64,000 bases of DNA from Halorussus salilacus (GTDB lineage: Archaea > Halobacteriota > Halobacteria > Halobacteriales > Haladaptataceae): NCBI RefSeq assembly GCF_024138125.1, contig NZ_CP099993.1, positions 744,001 to 808,000 of the forward strand, read 5' to 3'. Made by a program: the position numbers and the translations under genes. Under the pieces are notes generated by a model. It saw only the letters and a list, made by a program, of their open reading frames with translations, did no database searches and was not told where the DNA came from. This document shows positions 10,401-17,568 of the stretch, piece by piece; positions within the stretch are counted from its first letter, which is position 1, and every line of letters starts with the position of its first letter.

Positions 10401-11516
10401 ATCATCCGGGAGATCATCGACGAGACGCTCACCGAGCGCGAGGAGAAGAAGTCCCTCCGGAACGAGCGCGACCCCGGCACCGCGGAGTACGAGCGCTTCG
10501 ACCGCCAGCAGGCCGCGGTGAAGGTCATCATGAACTCGCTGTACGGCGTGCTGGGCTGGGAACGGTTCCGCCTCTACGACAAGGCGATGGGTGCCGCCAT
10601 CACCGCGACCGGCAGAGAGGTCATCGAGTACACCGACGAGGTGGCGACCGAGTTGGGCTACGAGGTGGCCTACGGGGACACCGACAGCGTAATGTTGGAA
10701 CTCGGACATGATGTCTCCAAGGACGAGGCCATCGAGCAGTCGTTCGACATCGAGGAGCGCATCAACGCGGCCTACGACGACTTCGCACGCGACGAACTCA
10801 ACGTCGATATCGACGGCGGCGAGGACCACCGCTTCCAGATCGAGTTCGAGAAGCTCTACCGACGCTTCTTCCAGGCTGGCACCAAGAAGCGCTACGCGGG
10901 CCACATCGTCTGGAAGGAGGGCAAAGACGTAGACGACATCGACATCACCGGCTTCGAGTACAAGCGCTCGGACATCGCGCCCATCACCAAGGAGGTCCAG
11001 AAGCGCGTCATCGAGATGATCGTCCACGGCGAGGACTTAGACGACGTGAAAGACTACGTCCACGAGGTCATCGAGGACTTCGAAAAAGAAGAAGCCGATT
11101 TAGAAAAGATGGGGATCCCAGGTGGCATCGGTCAGCGCCTTAGCGACTACGACACTGCGACAGCCCACATCCGCGGTGCTAAGTACGCAAATGCCATCCT
11201 TGGTACGAACTTTACACGAGGGAGCAAGCCGAAGCGGTTGTATCTTGAAAAAGTGGAACCCGAGTTCTTTGAGAGGAAGGAGCGAGAGAATCCTGATCTG
11301 CTTAGTGATCCGATGTATCGGGAGTTCAAACGTAATCCTGGCGTGATCTGCTTCGAATTCACTGACCAGATACCCGATGAGTTTAAAATTGATTACGAGA
11401 AAATGCTCGAAAAGACCCTCCAAGGGCCAATCGAGCGCATCTTAAAAGCACTCAATATCTCATGGGAGGAGGCAAAGGGTGAAGACCAACAGGCTGGTCT
11501 TGACCAGTATATGTGA
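7404..11516 (+). CDS. polB: DNA-directed DNA polymerase, family B, with an in-frame intein
   Basis: A 1370-codon frame; removing the 450-residue intein leaves a 920-residue replicative B-family polymerase. Exo I appears as YFDIEVDD, Exo II (GWN..DDFDVPYL) is split by the intein, and polymerase motifs LKSLYPMSM, MNSLYG and YGDTDS are intact, so other common intein sites are empty. ATG 7404 fits a TTTTTA box at 7373-7378. From about 11035-11090 to the stop, GC content and codon use drop sharply compared with the rest of the gene, and the displaced native last 33 codons persist at 12436-12534. The C-terminus QAGLDQYM fits a PIP box for PCNA binding. Confidence 0.97.
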   Translation: MSNPGSDERQSDLHRFTDGGDGGRDVEAEARAVAGSDTQRADTVVDADDWLPEPTGEVEMAVTQVDYTIEGSGDDEAPVMHVFGRTSDNELEHVRAFGFRPYFYAPTDSLDAPPEEEFDRLTGSETTDENGDPYESIRGERLTKIFGQTPRDVGNVRDHFDHYEADILFPNRFLIDKDINSGIRVPERRGEDGDLYVPHEEVVAAEVDADPRVNYFDIEVDDRSGFPEDGEERIVCLTSFDSYDDTYVAWLYDAPDGDAAVPENLSDYDPIEDADIDVEVRTFDDERAMLEAFLDYIDETDPDILTGWNCLPADSEIQMADGTEKEIQNVEIGDEIVGSEDQKTTTARVTNKWRSEKEVLEFGLADGTTLRSSEEHRIMVGDDETVDWKEGGEIEPGDYVLKPRKFRVESTTVPTMEELVPAEKQRFDDKEAISELKDELPYGAVTELSSEFDVSKEVLYHPETSVWDVERYVHASNQYDVPVPDGGTVYKRTGADLNRELTERELYLAGLVLTDGTMSTEYGIRFYNTRTELHEQFPGENALQPDGKGCYKQNVLDYATMYAFHGLGIPFGNKNDGEVDFSTVYQLPEKYIAQFLAGVIDGDGCISHNITVAAENRSIGRWYAKLFRRLGIYARQRGHKIEIPGSKREVGRLRETVLPHMCHSEKVERLETFEAGKSQQSENIPYALFEAETGTDAKRIGRDKHRRNINLKRHETDCEEWEEYVFVPVEQVEQTETETTYDIETTTHNFVAEDCLVHNCDDFDVPYLLDRIDTLQNAHEYDLDSQRLSRVNEVWRSDWGGPSVKGRVVFDLLYAYKRTQFSELESYRLDAVGETELGVGKERYPGDIGDLWEDDPERLLEYNLRDVEICVELDRKQDIVSFWEEVASFVGCKLEDATTPGDAVDVYVLHKAHGRFALPSKGQQESEDYEGGAVFEPITGVKENVTVLDLKSLYPMSMATINASPETKVDPDEYESREAFERATYRAPNGTHFRKDKDGIIREIIDETLTEREEKKSLRNERDPGTAEYERFDRQQAAVKVIMNSLYGVLGWERFRLYDKAMGAAITATGREVIEYTDEVATELGYEVAYGDTDSVMLELGHDVSKDEAIEQSFDIEERINAAYDDFARDELNVDIDGGEDHRFQIEFEKLYRRFFQAGTKKRYAGHIVWKEGKDVDDIDITGFEYKRSDIAPITKEVQKRVIEMIVHGEDLDDVKDYVHEVIEDFEKEEADLEKMGIPGGIGQRLSDYDTATAHIRGAKYANAILGTNFTRGSKPKRLYLEKVEPEFFERKERENPDLLSDPMYREFKRNPGVICFEFTDQIPDEFKIDYEKMLEKTLQGPIERILKALNISWEEAKGEDQQAGLDQYM
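8331..9680 (+). mobile_element. PolB intein with LAGLIDADG homing endonuclease domain
   Basis: 450 residues from Cys (CLPADSEIQ) to the terminal His-Asn (CLVHN), followed by Cys+1 of the extein (CDDFDVPYL). Splicing blocks are recognisable: N-terminal CLPADSEIQMADG, block B with SSEEHRIMV, and a C-terminal block THNFVAEDCLVHN. Two endonuclease motifs, LAGLVLTDG (about residues 199-207) and LAGVIDGDG (about 287-295), indicate a DOD-type homing enzyme that looks intact. It interrupts the conserved Exo II motif of the polymerase, so splicing is needed for a complete exonuclease. Its GC content is lower than that of the flanking extein. Confidence 0.95.
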
Positions 11517-11529
11517 TTAACAACTACTC

Positions 11530-11922
11530 TTAGGTATCTACAGGAACACCATCCTCGCGTGCGGCTTCAATGACTTCGTAGGCCCATTCTTGAGGAAGTT
11601 TATCCTGATGGCGGACAACGAATTGGACCCACTTCTCTCGTTCTTGCTCATTTAGCGTTTCGTGATATCTTGGTTCGACCTTCTCATAATCTGGCGGTTC
11701 CTCGTCGGGGAGAAGCGTTTCCGTGATTTCCAGCCCGTAGAGAGCCATAGCTCGTTGCATATAGTCCTTGATTGTGGACTCAGAGGTATCCATGTGTTTG
11801 GCCACACCATCGAACGAGTAGCCACGTTCTGTGTATGCGACAGCGGTAGCTTCAGGTTTCCGTAACTCCGTGATCTGAGCCAAGTAGCGTCCCCGCTGTG
11901 TTGCGTATCGGTCGTCGTCCAT
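11530..11922 (-). CDS. Helix-turn-helix protein in the foreign block
   Basis: A 130-residue protein. The stretch RKPEATAVAYTERGYS, then VAKHMDTSESTIKDYMQRA (about residues 22-58), is a sigma-70 region 4/LuxR-like helix-turn-helix in which TSESTIKDYM would be the recognition helix. The C-terminal half is charged and helical without a recognised domain. Such short HTH proteins are common on haloarchaeal plasmids and proviruses (general knowledge). It is convergent with polB, 13 bases from its stop, and has the AT-rich codon use of the insertion. Probable regulator; target unknown. Confidence 0.7.
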   Translation of the reverse strand: MDDDRYATQRGRYLAQITELRKPEATAVAYTERGYSFDGVAKHMDTSESTIKDYMQRAMALYGLEITETLLPDEEPPDYEKVEPRYHETLNEQEREKWVQFVVRHQDKLPQEWAYEVIEAAREDGVPVDT

Positions 11923-12026
11923 CTTTAGCCTTCTTTGTCTCCTAGATTCCTTAGAACTTGCTTTCTCAGATAATTGGTAATTTAGTCAATCAATGTTTTG
12001 ATTCTCCCGTGTATCACTACTGATGC

Positions 12027-12410
12027 ATGAGTTCAAACAATTGGATAGTCGGTGCTATCTTAGAAGATGGTTCGTATGATACCTTAACTCAGGCAGGGGG
12101 TATCAATCCAGCAATTATAGATGAAATTGTTTTCCCCCTCAGTCTTCCTTGGAACGACGATCCTGTCTTATACGGGAGTTCTCTTAAAAAAGTAGCGACA
12201 GATGAGCGAAAGATGGGTACGGAAATCACCCATAGTGCTCGAGTAGAGGATACGGTTCCTAACTCCGATCAAATCTGGCAGATAGAGATTGACATTTGGG
12301 AGTATCCTTCAGATGCTTTTAACACGTCAGAACTTCGTCGTAGTAATCAAATTCGAAATGCGCAGTGGGATCCTGATGATTTAATTGACGCAATGAAGAA
12401 GAAGTTCTAA
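12027..12410 (+). CDS. Hypothetical protein in the foreign block
   Basis: A 127-residue soluble protein (starts MSSNNWIVGAILEDG, ends DAMKKKF), not recognised. It has no signal or membrane segment; aromatic-rich beta-like segments (IDEIVFPLSLPW, IWQIEIDIWEYP) alternate with charged helices. It diverges from the HTH gene, with a 104-base AT-rich gap holding the likely promoters. Codon use is far more AT-rich than in chromosomal neighbours, supporting recent arrival with the insertion. Confidence 0.6.
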   Translation: MSSNNWIVGAILEDGSYDTLTQAGGINPAIIDEIVFPLSLPWNDDPVLYGSSLKKVATDERKMGTEITHSARVEDTVPNSDQIWQIEIDIWEYPSDAFNTSELRRSNQIRNAQWDPDDLIDAMKKKF

Positions 12411-12435
12411 GTGATTAAATAAGAGATTATAATTT

Positions 12436-12534
12436 CTCCAAGGCCCCATCGCGCGCGTCCTCGAAGCCCTCGACATCTCGTGGGACGAGGTCAAATCCGG
12501 GCAGGAGCAGACCGGACTCGGTAGTTTCGTCTGA
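12436..12534 (+). pseudogene. Remnant of the original polB 3' end (33 codons)
   Basis: Reads in frame LQGPIARVLEALDISW and so on to QTGLGSFV and TGA: exactly 33 codons counting the stop, the same length as the present polB end from 11418 (LQGPIERILKALNISW to QAGLDQYM). High GC marks it as native. It retains a PIP-box-like tail. It has no start codon or upstream coding sequence and is untranslated debris of the displaced polymerase end. Confidence 0.9.
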
Positions 12535-12681
12535 ACCCGGCGCGATTCGCTCGCCTCCGACCGCGCCACGGAGTTCGCGATTCCGGAAATATATTTCTCG
12601 TTCTGGGAAACCATTTACGTGGGAATGCGAAAGTATTATGGGTCGGACAACCCATTCTCCGAACGACTTAGGTGAACCAAT

Positions 12682-13590
12682 ATGGCAACGCTACAACTCA
12701 AAAATCTACACGCTGAGGTCGTCGAAGCCGACGAGAAGATCCTCAACGGCGTCGACCTCGAGGTCGAGTCCGGTGAGATTCACGCCCTGATGGGCCCCAA
12801 CGGGAGCGGGAAGTCCACCACGGCGAAGGTCATCGCGGGCCACCCCGCTTACGAGGTAACCGAGGGCGAGGTCCTCATCCACCTCGACGACGACGAGTTC
12901 GGCGACGAAGTCGAGATTCCCGACGACAAGCGCACCTGGAACCTCCTCGAACTGGAGCCGAACGAGCGCGCGGCGCTCGGCGTCTTCCTCGGCTTCCAGT
13001 ACCCCGCCGAGATCGAGGGCGTCACGATGGTGAACTTCCTGCGACAGGCCCTCAACGCCAAGCTCGGCGAGCGCGAGGAGCTCTTCGAGGACGACGACGA
13101 GGAGGAAGAAGAGGAGGAAGAAGCGGGCTACGACACCAGCCCGATGGAAGGCCCCGCCGACGAGGGCGAGGTCGGCGTCGCCGAGTTCCAGCAGATCCTC
13201 TCCGAGAAGATGGAACAGCTCGACATGGACGAGAAGTTCGCCCAGCGCTACCTCAACGCTGGCTTCTCCGGCGGCGAGAAGAAGCAGAACGAGGTGCTGC
13301 AGGCCGCCATCCTCGAACCCTCCATCGCGGTGCTCGACGAGATCGACTCCGGGCTGGACATCGACCGCCTGCAGGACGTGTCGAACGGCATCAACGCCCT
13401 GCGCGACGAGCAGGGCACCGGCATCCTCCAGATCACCCACTACCAGCGCATCCTCGACTACGTGGAGCCCGACCACGTCCACGTCATGCTCGACGGCGAG
13501 ATCGCCAAGAGCGGCGGCGCGGAGCTCGCCGAGAAGCTCGAGGACAAGGGGTACGACTGGGTCCGCGAGGAAGTCTACGAGGCCGCATAA
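12682..13590 (+). CDS. sufC: Fe-S cluster assembly ATPase SufC
   Basis: A 302-residue cytoplasmic ABC ATPase that drives the SufBCD scaffold for iron-sulfur cluster assembly. Walker A GPNGSGKSTT is near residues 38-47, the signature FSGGEKK and Walker B IAVLDEIDSGLD follow. It is longer than bacterial SufC (about 250 aa) because of an acidic insert around 130-160 (FEDDDEEEEEEEE), a haloarchaeal trait. A TATTATG box (12634-12640) lies about 45 bases upstream and AGGTGA just before the ATG, giving a short leader. First gene of sufCBD, 9 bases before sufB. Confidence 0.97.
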   Translation: MATLQLKNLHAEVVEADEKILNGVDLEVESGEIHALMGPNGSGKSTTAKVIAGHPAYEVTEGEVLIHLDDDEFGDEVEIPDDKRTWNLLELEPNERAALGVFLGFQYPAEIEGVTMVNFLRQALNAKLGEREELFEDDDEEEEEEEEAGYDTSPMEGPADEGEVGVAEFQQILSEKMEQLDMDEKFAQRYLNAGFSGGEKKQNEVLQAAILEPSIAVLDEIDSGLDIDRLQDVSNGINALRDEQGTGILQITHYQRILDYVEPDHVHVMLDGEIAKSGGAELAEKLEDKGYDWVREEVYEAA

Positions 13591-13599
13591 GGTGATATC

Positions 13600-15030
13600 A
13601 TGAGCTCAGAACAAGACCAACTACAAGAGACAAACACGGAGGAGCGCTTCGCGTTCAAGAAAGAAGAGCGCTCGGCGGTCAGGTCCGAGAAGGGGCTGAC
13701 CGAGGAGGTCGTCCGACTCATCAGCGAGGACAAGGGCGAGCCCGAGTGGATGCTCGACCGGCGTCTGCGCGCGCTCGAACACTACCAGAACATGCCGATG
13801 CCGACCGACTGGCCGGGCCAACCCGACCTCTCGGAACTCGACGTCGGGGAGATCGTCCCGTACATCCGGCCCGACGTCGACAAGCGCGCGGGCGCAGACA
13901 GCTGGGACGACCTGCCCGAGGACATCCAGGACACCTTCGAGAAACTGGGGATTCCGGAGGCCGAGCGCAAGGCGCTGTCGGGCGTCGGCGCGCAGTACGA
14001 GTCGGAGGTCGTCTACCAGAACATGCAGGAGCAGTGGGAACAGAAGGGCGTCGTGTTCATGAACATGGACGAGGCCGTCCAAGAGCATCCCGACCTCGTC
14101 AAAGAGCACTTCATGACCTCCTGCGTGCCCCCGTCGGACAACAAGTTCGCCGCACTTCACGGCGCAGTGTGGAGTGGCGGCTCGTTCGTCTACGTCCCCG
14201 AGGACGTGACGGTCGAGATGCCCGTGCAGGCGTACTTCCGGATGAACTCCGAGGGGATGGGCCAGTTCGAGCACACCCTCATCATCGCCGAACCCGGGAG
14301 CGAAGTCCACTACATCGAGGGGTGTAGCGCGCCCAAATACGGCACGCACAACCTCCACAGCGGTGGCGTCGAGGTGTTCGTCAAGGAGGACGCCCACGTC
14401 CAGTACTCGACGGTGCAGAACTGGTCGAAGAACACGTTCAACCTCAACACCAAGCGCGCGCTGGTCGAGGCTGGCGGGCGCATGGAGTGGGTCTCGGGCT
14501 CGATGGGCTCGAAAGCCACCATGCTGTACCCCTGCAGTATTCTGAAGGGCCGGGGCGCGAGCGCCAACCACATCTCCATCGCGTTCGCGGGCGAGGGTCA
14601 GGACATCGACACCGGCGCCAAGGTCTACCACAACGCCCCCCGCACGAAGTCCACCATCGAGTCGAAGTCGATTTCGAAGGACGGCGGGCGCACGAACTAC
14701 CGCGGGCTCGTCCACATCAGCGATGGCGCAGAGCATTCGAGTACGAGCGTCGAGTGTGACGCGCTGATGTTCGACAACGAGAGCACGTCGGACACGATGC
14801 CGTACATGGAGATCGACGAGAACAAGGTCGACGTCGCCCACGAGGCGACGGTCGGCAAGATTGGCGACGAGGACGTCTTCTACCTCCAGTCGCGGGGACT
14901 GGACGACGACGACGCCAAGCAGATGATCGTTTCCGGGTTCATCGAACCGCTGACCGAGGAACTGCCAATCGAGTACGCCGTCGAGATGAACCGACTCATC
15001 GAACTCGAAATGGAGGGGAGCCTCGGATGA
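13600..15030 (+). CDS. sufB: Fe-S cluster assembly protein SufB
   Basis: A 476-residue scaffold subunit of the SufBCD complex. The conserved core is clear: ASCVPPSDNKFAALHGAVW-type region near residue 170-190, EGCSAPKYG around 242-250, the parallel beta-helix and the C-terminal QSRGLDDDDAKQMIVSGFIEP stretch shared with SufD. Length matches the family. It follows sufC by 9 bases and overlaps sufD by four (ATGA at 15027), so the three subunits are made from one mRNA. Confidence 0.97.
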   Translation: MSSEQDQLQETNTEERFAFKKEERSAVRSEKGLTEEVVRLISEDKGEPEWMLDRRLRALEHYQNMPMPTDWPGQPDLSELDVGEIVPYIRPDVDKRAGADSWDDLPEDIQDTFEKLGIPEAERKALSGVGAQYESEVVYQNMQEQWEQKGVVFMNMDEAVQEHPDLVKEHFMTSCVPPSDNKFAALHGAVWSGGSFVYVPEDVTVEMPVQAYFRMNSEGMGQFEHTLIIAEPGSEVHYIEGCSAPKYGTHNLHSGGVEVFVKEDAHVQYSTVQNWSKNTFNLNTKRALVEAGGRMEWVSGSMGSKATMLYPCSILKGRGASANHISIAFAGEGQDIDTGAKVYHNAPRTKSTIESKSISKDGGRTNYRGLVHISDGAEHSSTSVECDALMFDNESTSDTMPYMEIDENKVDVAHEATVGKIGDEDVFYLQSRGLDDDDAKQMIVSGFIEPLTEELPIEYAVEMNRLIELEMEGSLG

Positions 15031-16238
15031 CCGCGACGCAGGTCCACGAGACCATCTCCGAGGAGACGGTCCGCGAGATTTCGGAGGACCTCGGGGAACC
15101 CGAGTGGCTCCTCGAAACGCGACTCGACGCGCTCGCGGCGCTCGAAGAACTGGAGATGCCCGACGTGATTCGGACGCCGGGACGCGACTGGACCAACCTC
15201 GACGCGCTCGACTACGAGGGCTTCGTCGACCCGCTGAACGCCGCCGAGGAGAAGGACCAGGTCGGCCCCGACGAGGTCGAGGTCCTGCCGTTCGCCGAGG
15301 CCGTCGCCGAGCGCGAGGACCTCCTGGCCGAGCACTTCGGGTCGGTAATCGACCCCGAGGAGAACTACCTCACCGCGCTCTCGACCGCGCTGTTCAGCAC
15401 CGGCACGGTGGTCTACGTCCCGAAGAACGTCGACGCCGAGGACGTGACCATCCGGACGACGCAGAACTCCCGGTCGCTGTTCAACTACACGCTGGTCGTC
15501 ACCGAGCAGTCCTCGTCGGTCACCATCCTCGAACGGCAGGACACCGGTGACCCGGTCGATGGCGAGCGCTACTACAGCGGCCTCGTCGAAGTCGCCGCGG
15601 GCGAGAACAGCCACGTCCAGTACGGCTCCCTGCAGGACCTCGACGACGAGACCTACAACTACACCCTCAAGCGGGGCGTCACCGACGACTACGCGACGGT
15701 CAACTGGGTCGAGGGGAACGTCGGTTCGCGCCTGACGAAGTCCTCGGTCGAGACCGAACTCGACGGCGAGGGCTCGGAGACCAAGACGGTCGGGGCGTTC
15801 TTCGGCCACGAGGACCAGCACTTCGACATCGCGGCGCGGGTGTGGCACAACGCCGCCCATACGACCGCCGACCTCGTGACCCGCGGCGTCCTCGACGACT
15901 CGGCGCGCTCGGTGTACGAGGGCGTCCAAGACGTCGGCACCGAGGCGTGGGACACCAACTCCTACCAGCGCGAGAACACGCTGATGCTCTCCGACGAGAG
16001 CGAGGCCGACGCCTCCCCGAAGCTCATCATCAACAACCACGACACCGAGGCGAGCCACTCGGCCACCGTCGGGCAGGTCGACGAGGAGGACCTCTTCTAC
16101 ATGACCTCCCGCGGGGTCGACGACGAGTCGGCGCGGAACATGCTGGTCGAGGGCTTCTTCGTCCCGGTCCTCGAGGAGATCGAGGTCGAGGAGCTCCGCG
16201 AGGACCTCGAAGCCAAGGTCCGCGAGCGGCTTCGGTAA
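15027..16238 (+). CDS. sufD: Fe-S cluster assembly protein SufD
   Basis: A 403-residue SufBD-family subunit that pairs with SufB on the SufC dimer. The beta-helix core (VVYVPKNV, YTLVVTEQSSSVTILE, FFGHEDQHFDI) and the C-terminal signature TSRGVDDESARNMLVEGFF are visible. It overlaps sufB by four bases. The operon ends here; 3' of the stop lie three tandem 19-base repeats (16253-16309) and then the ferritin-like gene with its own promoter, a co-location of Fe-S assembly and iron storage. Confidence 0.96.
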   Translation: MTATQVHETISEETVREISEDLGEPEWLLETRLDALAALEELEMPDVIRTPGRDWTNLDALDYEGFVDPLNAAEEKDQVGPDEVEVLPFAEAVAEREDLLAEHFGSVIDPEENYLTALSTALFSTGTVVYVPKNVDAEDVTIRTTQNSRSLFNYTLVVTEQSSSVTILERQDTGDPVDGERYYSGLVEVAAGENSHVQYGSLQDLDDETYNYTLKRGVTDDYATVNWVEGNVGSRLTKSSVETELDGEGSETKTVGAFFGHEDQHFDIAARVWHNAAHTTADLVTRGVLDDSARSVYEGVQDVGTEAWDTNSYQRENTLMLSDESEADASPKLIINNHDTEASHSATVGQVDEEDLFYMTSRGVDDESARNMLVEGFFVPVLEEIEVEELREDLEAKVRERLR

Positions 16239-16252
16239 TCGGTCCCCGACCT

Positions 16253-16309
16253 CGACTCGCACCGTTCTGCGCGACTCGCACCGTTCTGCGCGACTCGCGC
16301 CTTTCTGCG
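16253..16309. repeat. Three tandem 19-bp repeats after sufD
   Basis: The unit CGACTCGCACCGTTCTGCG occurs at 16253-16271 and 16272-16290 exactly and at 16291-16309 with two or three changes. It starts 14 bases after the sufD stop. It may act at the sufD mRNA 3' end or as operator sites for the ferritin-like gene downstream; the sequence does not decide. Confidence 0.9.
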
Positions 16310-16374
16310 TCGTCCGCTCGGGAGCCCCATTTCAATCACATCTGTTAAGTCCCCTAGCGCCTCAATTGCGCACG

Positions 16375-16416
16375 ATGACCTTCGTATCGCCGTTCGAGCG
16401 CGGGTGGTCGGCGTGA
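16375..16416 (+). CDS. Possible 13-codon leader peptide before the ferritin-like gene
   Basis: An ATG at 16375 lies 28 bases after the centre of a TTAAG box (16345-16349), the spacing of leaderless haloarchaeal transcripts. It opens a 13-residue frame (MTFVSPFERGWSA) whose TGA (16414-16416) overlaps the GTG start (16413) of the ferritin-like gene as GTGA. This arrangement would couple translation of the main gene to the leader. It could be chance. Confidence 0.35.
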   Translation: MTFVSPFERGWSA

Positions 16417-16904
16417 GCGTCGGCCACCGCGTCTCGACCGACAACCAGCTCGTTCGCCTGCTCCAGATCGCCGTCGTGCTGGAGGAGGTCGTCGAGGTGC
16501 GGGCGGCGCGCCACTACGAGACGCTGTCGCCCGAGGAGCGAGAGGCCGACATCGAGGACCTCCTCTCGGAGGCCCGCGAGGAGTCGGCCGACCACCGCGA
16601 GCGCCTCGAAGCCCTCATCGACCGACTCGACGCCGAGGCGGTCCCGCTCGAAGAGGTCGAGCAACTGGTCGAGGCCCAGTACGCCCAGACCGCCCCGGAG
16701 GACTTCGACGGCGTCCTCTACGACCAGTTACACGGCGAGGAGACGGCGTACAAATTCTACGACGACCTCATCGAAGCCATCGAAGCCAGCGACGCGACCT
16801 TCGGTCTCGACCGCGAGGAACTGCTCGCGACGTTGCGGGAGATACGCGAGGAGGAGGCCGAGGGCGTCGAGGAAGTGACCGCGGTCATGGAGGACAGAGA
16901 ATGA
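16413..16904 (+). CDS. Ferritin-like (rubrerythrin-type) helical protein
   Basis: A 163-residue protein from GTG 16413 (an in-frame GTG at 16404 is an alternative). It is nearly all helical with Glu/His spaced as in ferritin-like four-helix bundles: LEEVVEVRAARHYE, EESADHRERL, HGEETAYKFYDDLIEAIE and EEEAEGVEEV, each able to supply E-x-x-H iron ligands. A role in iron storage or detoxification is inferred. It overlaps by four bases (ATGA) with a DtxR-type regulator gene and lies directly after sufCBD, so the region forms an iron-handling block. Exact subfamily uncertain. Confidence 0.7.
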   Translation: MSVGHRVSTDNQLVRLLQIAVVLEEVVEVRAARHYETLSPEEREADIEDLLSEAREESADHRERLEALIDRLDAEAVPLEEVEQLVEAQYAQTAPEDFDGVLYDQLHGEETAYKFYDDLIEAIEASDATFGLDREELLATLREIREEEAEGVEEVTAVMEDRE

Positions 16905-17329
16905 ACACCGCAGATCAGTACCTGAAGGCGATATATCTCGTCCAGAAGATGGAGAACGGTCCGGCCTCGACCGGAGCGCTGGCCGAGCGCCTCGACGTGA
17001 GCCCCGCCAGCGTCAACGAGATGATCGGCAAGCTCCAAGAGCGCGGTCTCGCCGACCACGAGAAGTACAAGGGCGTCAGCCTCACCGACGAGGGCATCGA
17101 ACAGGCCCGCGAGGCGCTCCAGACCTACTGCATCATCGAGCGCTTCCTGAAGAACGTCCTCGAAGTCGAGGAGTTCCCGGCCGAGGCGAAGGCCCTCGAA
17201 AGCGTCATCGACGAGACGGTCGCCGAGCGACTCGACACCATCATCGACCGCGAACCCCACTGTCCCGACTGCTTCGACGCCGAGGCCGACATGTGCGCGG
17301 AGCTGATGCGAGAAGGCGAGGCCGACTGA
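16901..17329 (+). CDS. DtxR/SirR-family metal-dependent transcriptional regulator (short form)
   Basis: A 142-residue regulator. The N-terminal winged helix (TADQYLKAIYLVQKM then LAERLDVSPASVNEMIGKL, residues 3-50) is typical of DtxR/MntR/IdeR, followed by the dimerisation/metal-binding helices (CIIERFLKNVLEVEEF) and a C-terminal cysteine cluster (HCPDCFDAEADMC). There is no C-terminal SH3/FeoA domain, unlike the paralogue at 21736-22458. Co-translated with the ferritin-like gene, so it probably senses iron and regulates this operon; that assignment is from context. Confidence 0.85.
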   Translation: MNTADQYLKAIYLVQKMENGPASTGALAERLDVSPASVNEMIGKLQERGLADHEKYKGVSLTDEGIEQAREALQTYCIIERFLKNVLEVEEFPAEAKALESVIDETVAERLDTIIDREPHCPDCFDAEADMCAELMREGEAD

Positions 17330-17389
17330 GGGTTCGGCGTCTTTCAATTGCGATACGTTCAAGTGGATTGTGCCATTAGAATCGGGTGC

Positions 17390-17493
17390 AGTCCCGTGGT
17401 GTAGTGGCCAATCATAATGGCCTTTGGACGAGGCTGGTATCTTCCAGTTGCGGAAGACAGCCATTGACGGCGGTTCGAATCCGCCCGGGACTA
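17390..17493 (+). tRNA. tRNA-Gln (UUG) with a 31-nt intron
   Basis: Folded by hand. The acceptor stem AGTCCCG (17390-17396) pairs with CGGGACT (17486-17492), discriminator A at 17493. The T arm GGCGG/TTCGAAT/CCGCC spans 17469-17485. The anticodon stem ATGGC (17417-17421) pairs with GCCAT (17460-17464); the loop reads C-T-TTG-G, anticodon TTG at 17424-17426. Bases 17428-17458 are a 31-base intron at the canonical 37/38 position, removable by the archaeal splicing endonuclease. Mature length is 73 nt without encoded CCA. Haloarchaeal tRNA-Gln introns of this size are known. Confidence 0.93.
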
Positions 17494-17568
17494 CTCATAA
17501 ACCAAATTACATTTTGGAGTGGTGACACCAACCCTTATCCAACCCCGCGACCTATGGCACGCTAACCC

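Larger units (their letters stand above)
11085..12435. mobile_element. Foreign AT-rich insertion that replaced the polB 3' end
   Basis: From about 11035-11090 the sequence changes to AT-rich codon use and stays so until 12435. The block carries a polB 3' end that completes the gene in frame, a minus-strand HTH gene and a plus-strand hypothetical. At 12436 native high-GC sequence resumes exactly with the homologue of the last 33 polB codons; the shared octamer CTCCAAGG (11418-11425 and 12436-12443) marks the alignment start. No integrase gene is present. It is either a degraded element that integrated into polB while restoring the reading frame, or an import by homologous recombination. The left boundary is approximate. 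Confidence 0.75.

Noticed and set aside
11530-12410. Integrated plasmid or virus with intact integration functions
   Set aside because: No integrase, replication or structural gene is present; only an HTH protein and a hypothetical are left.
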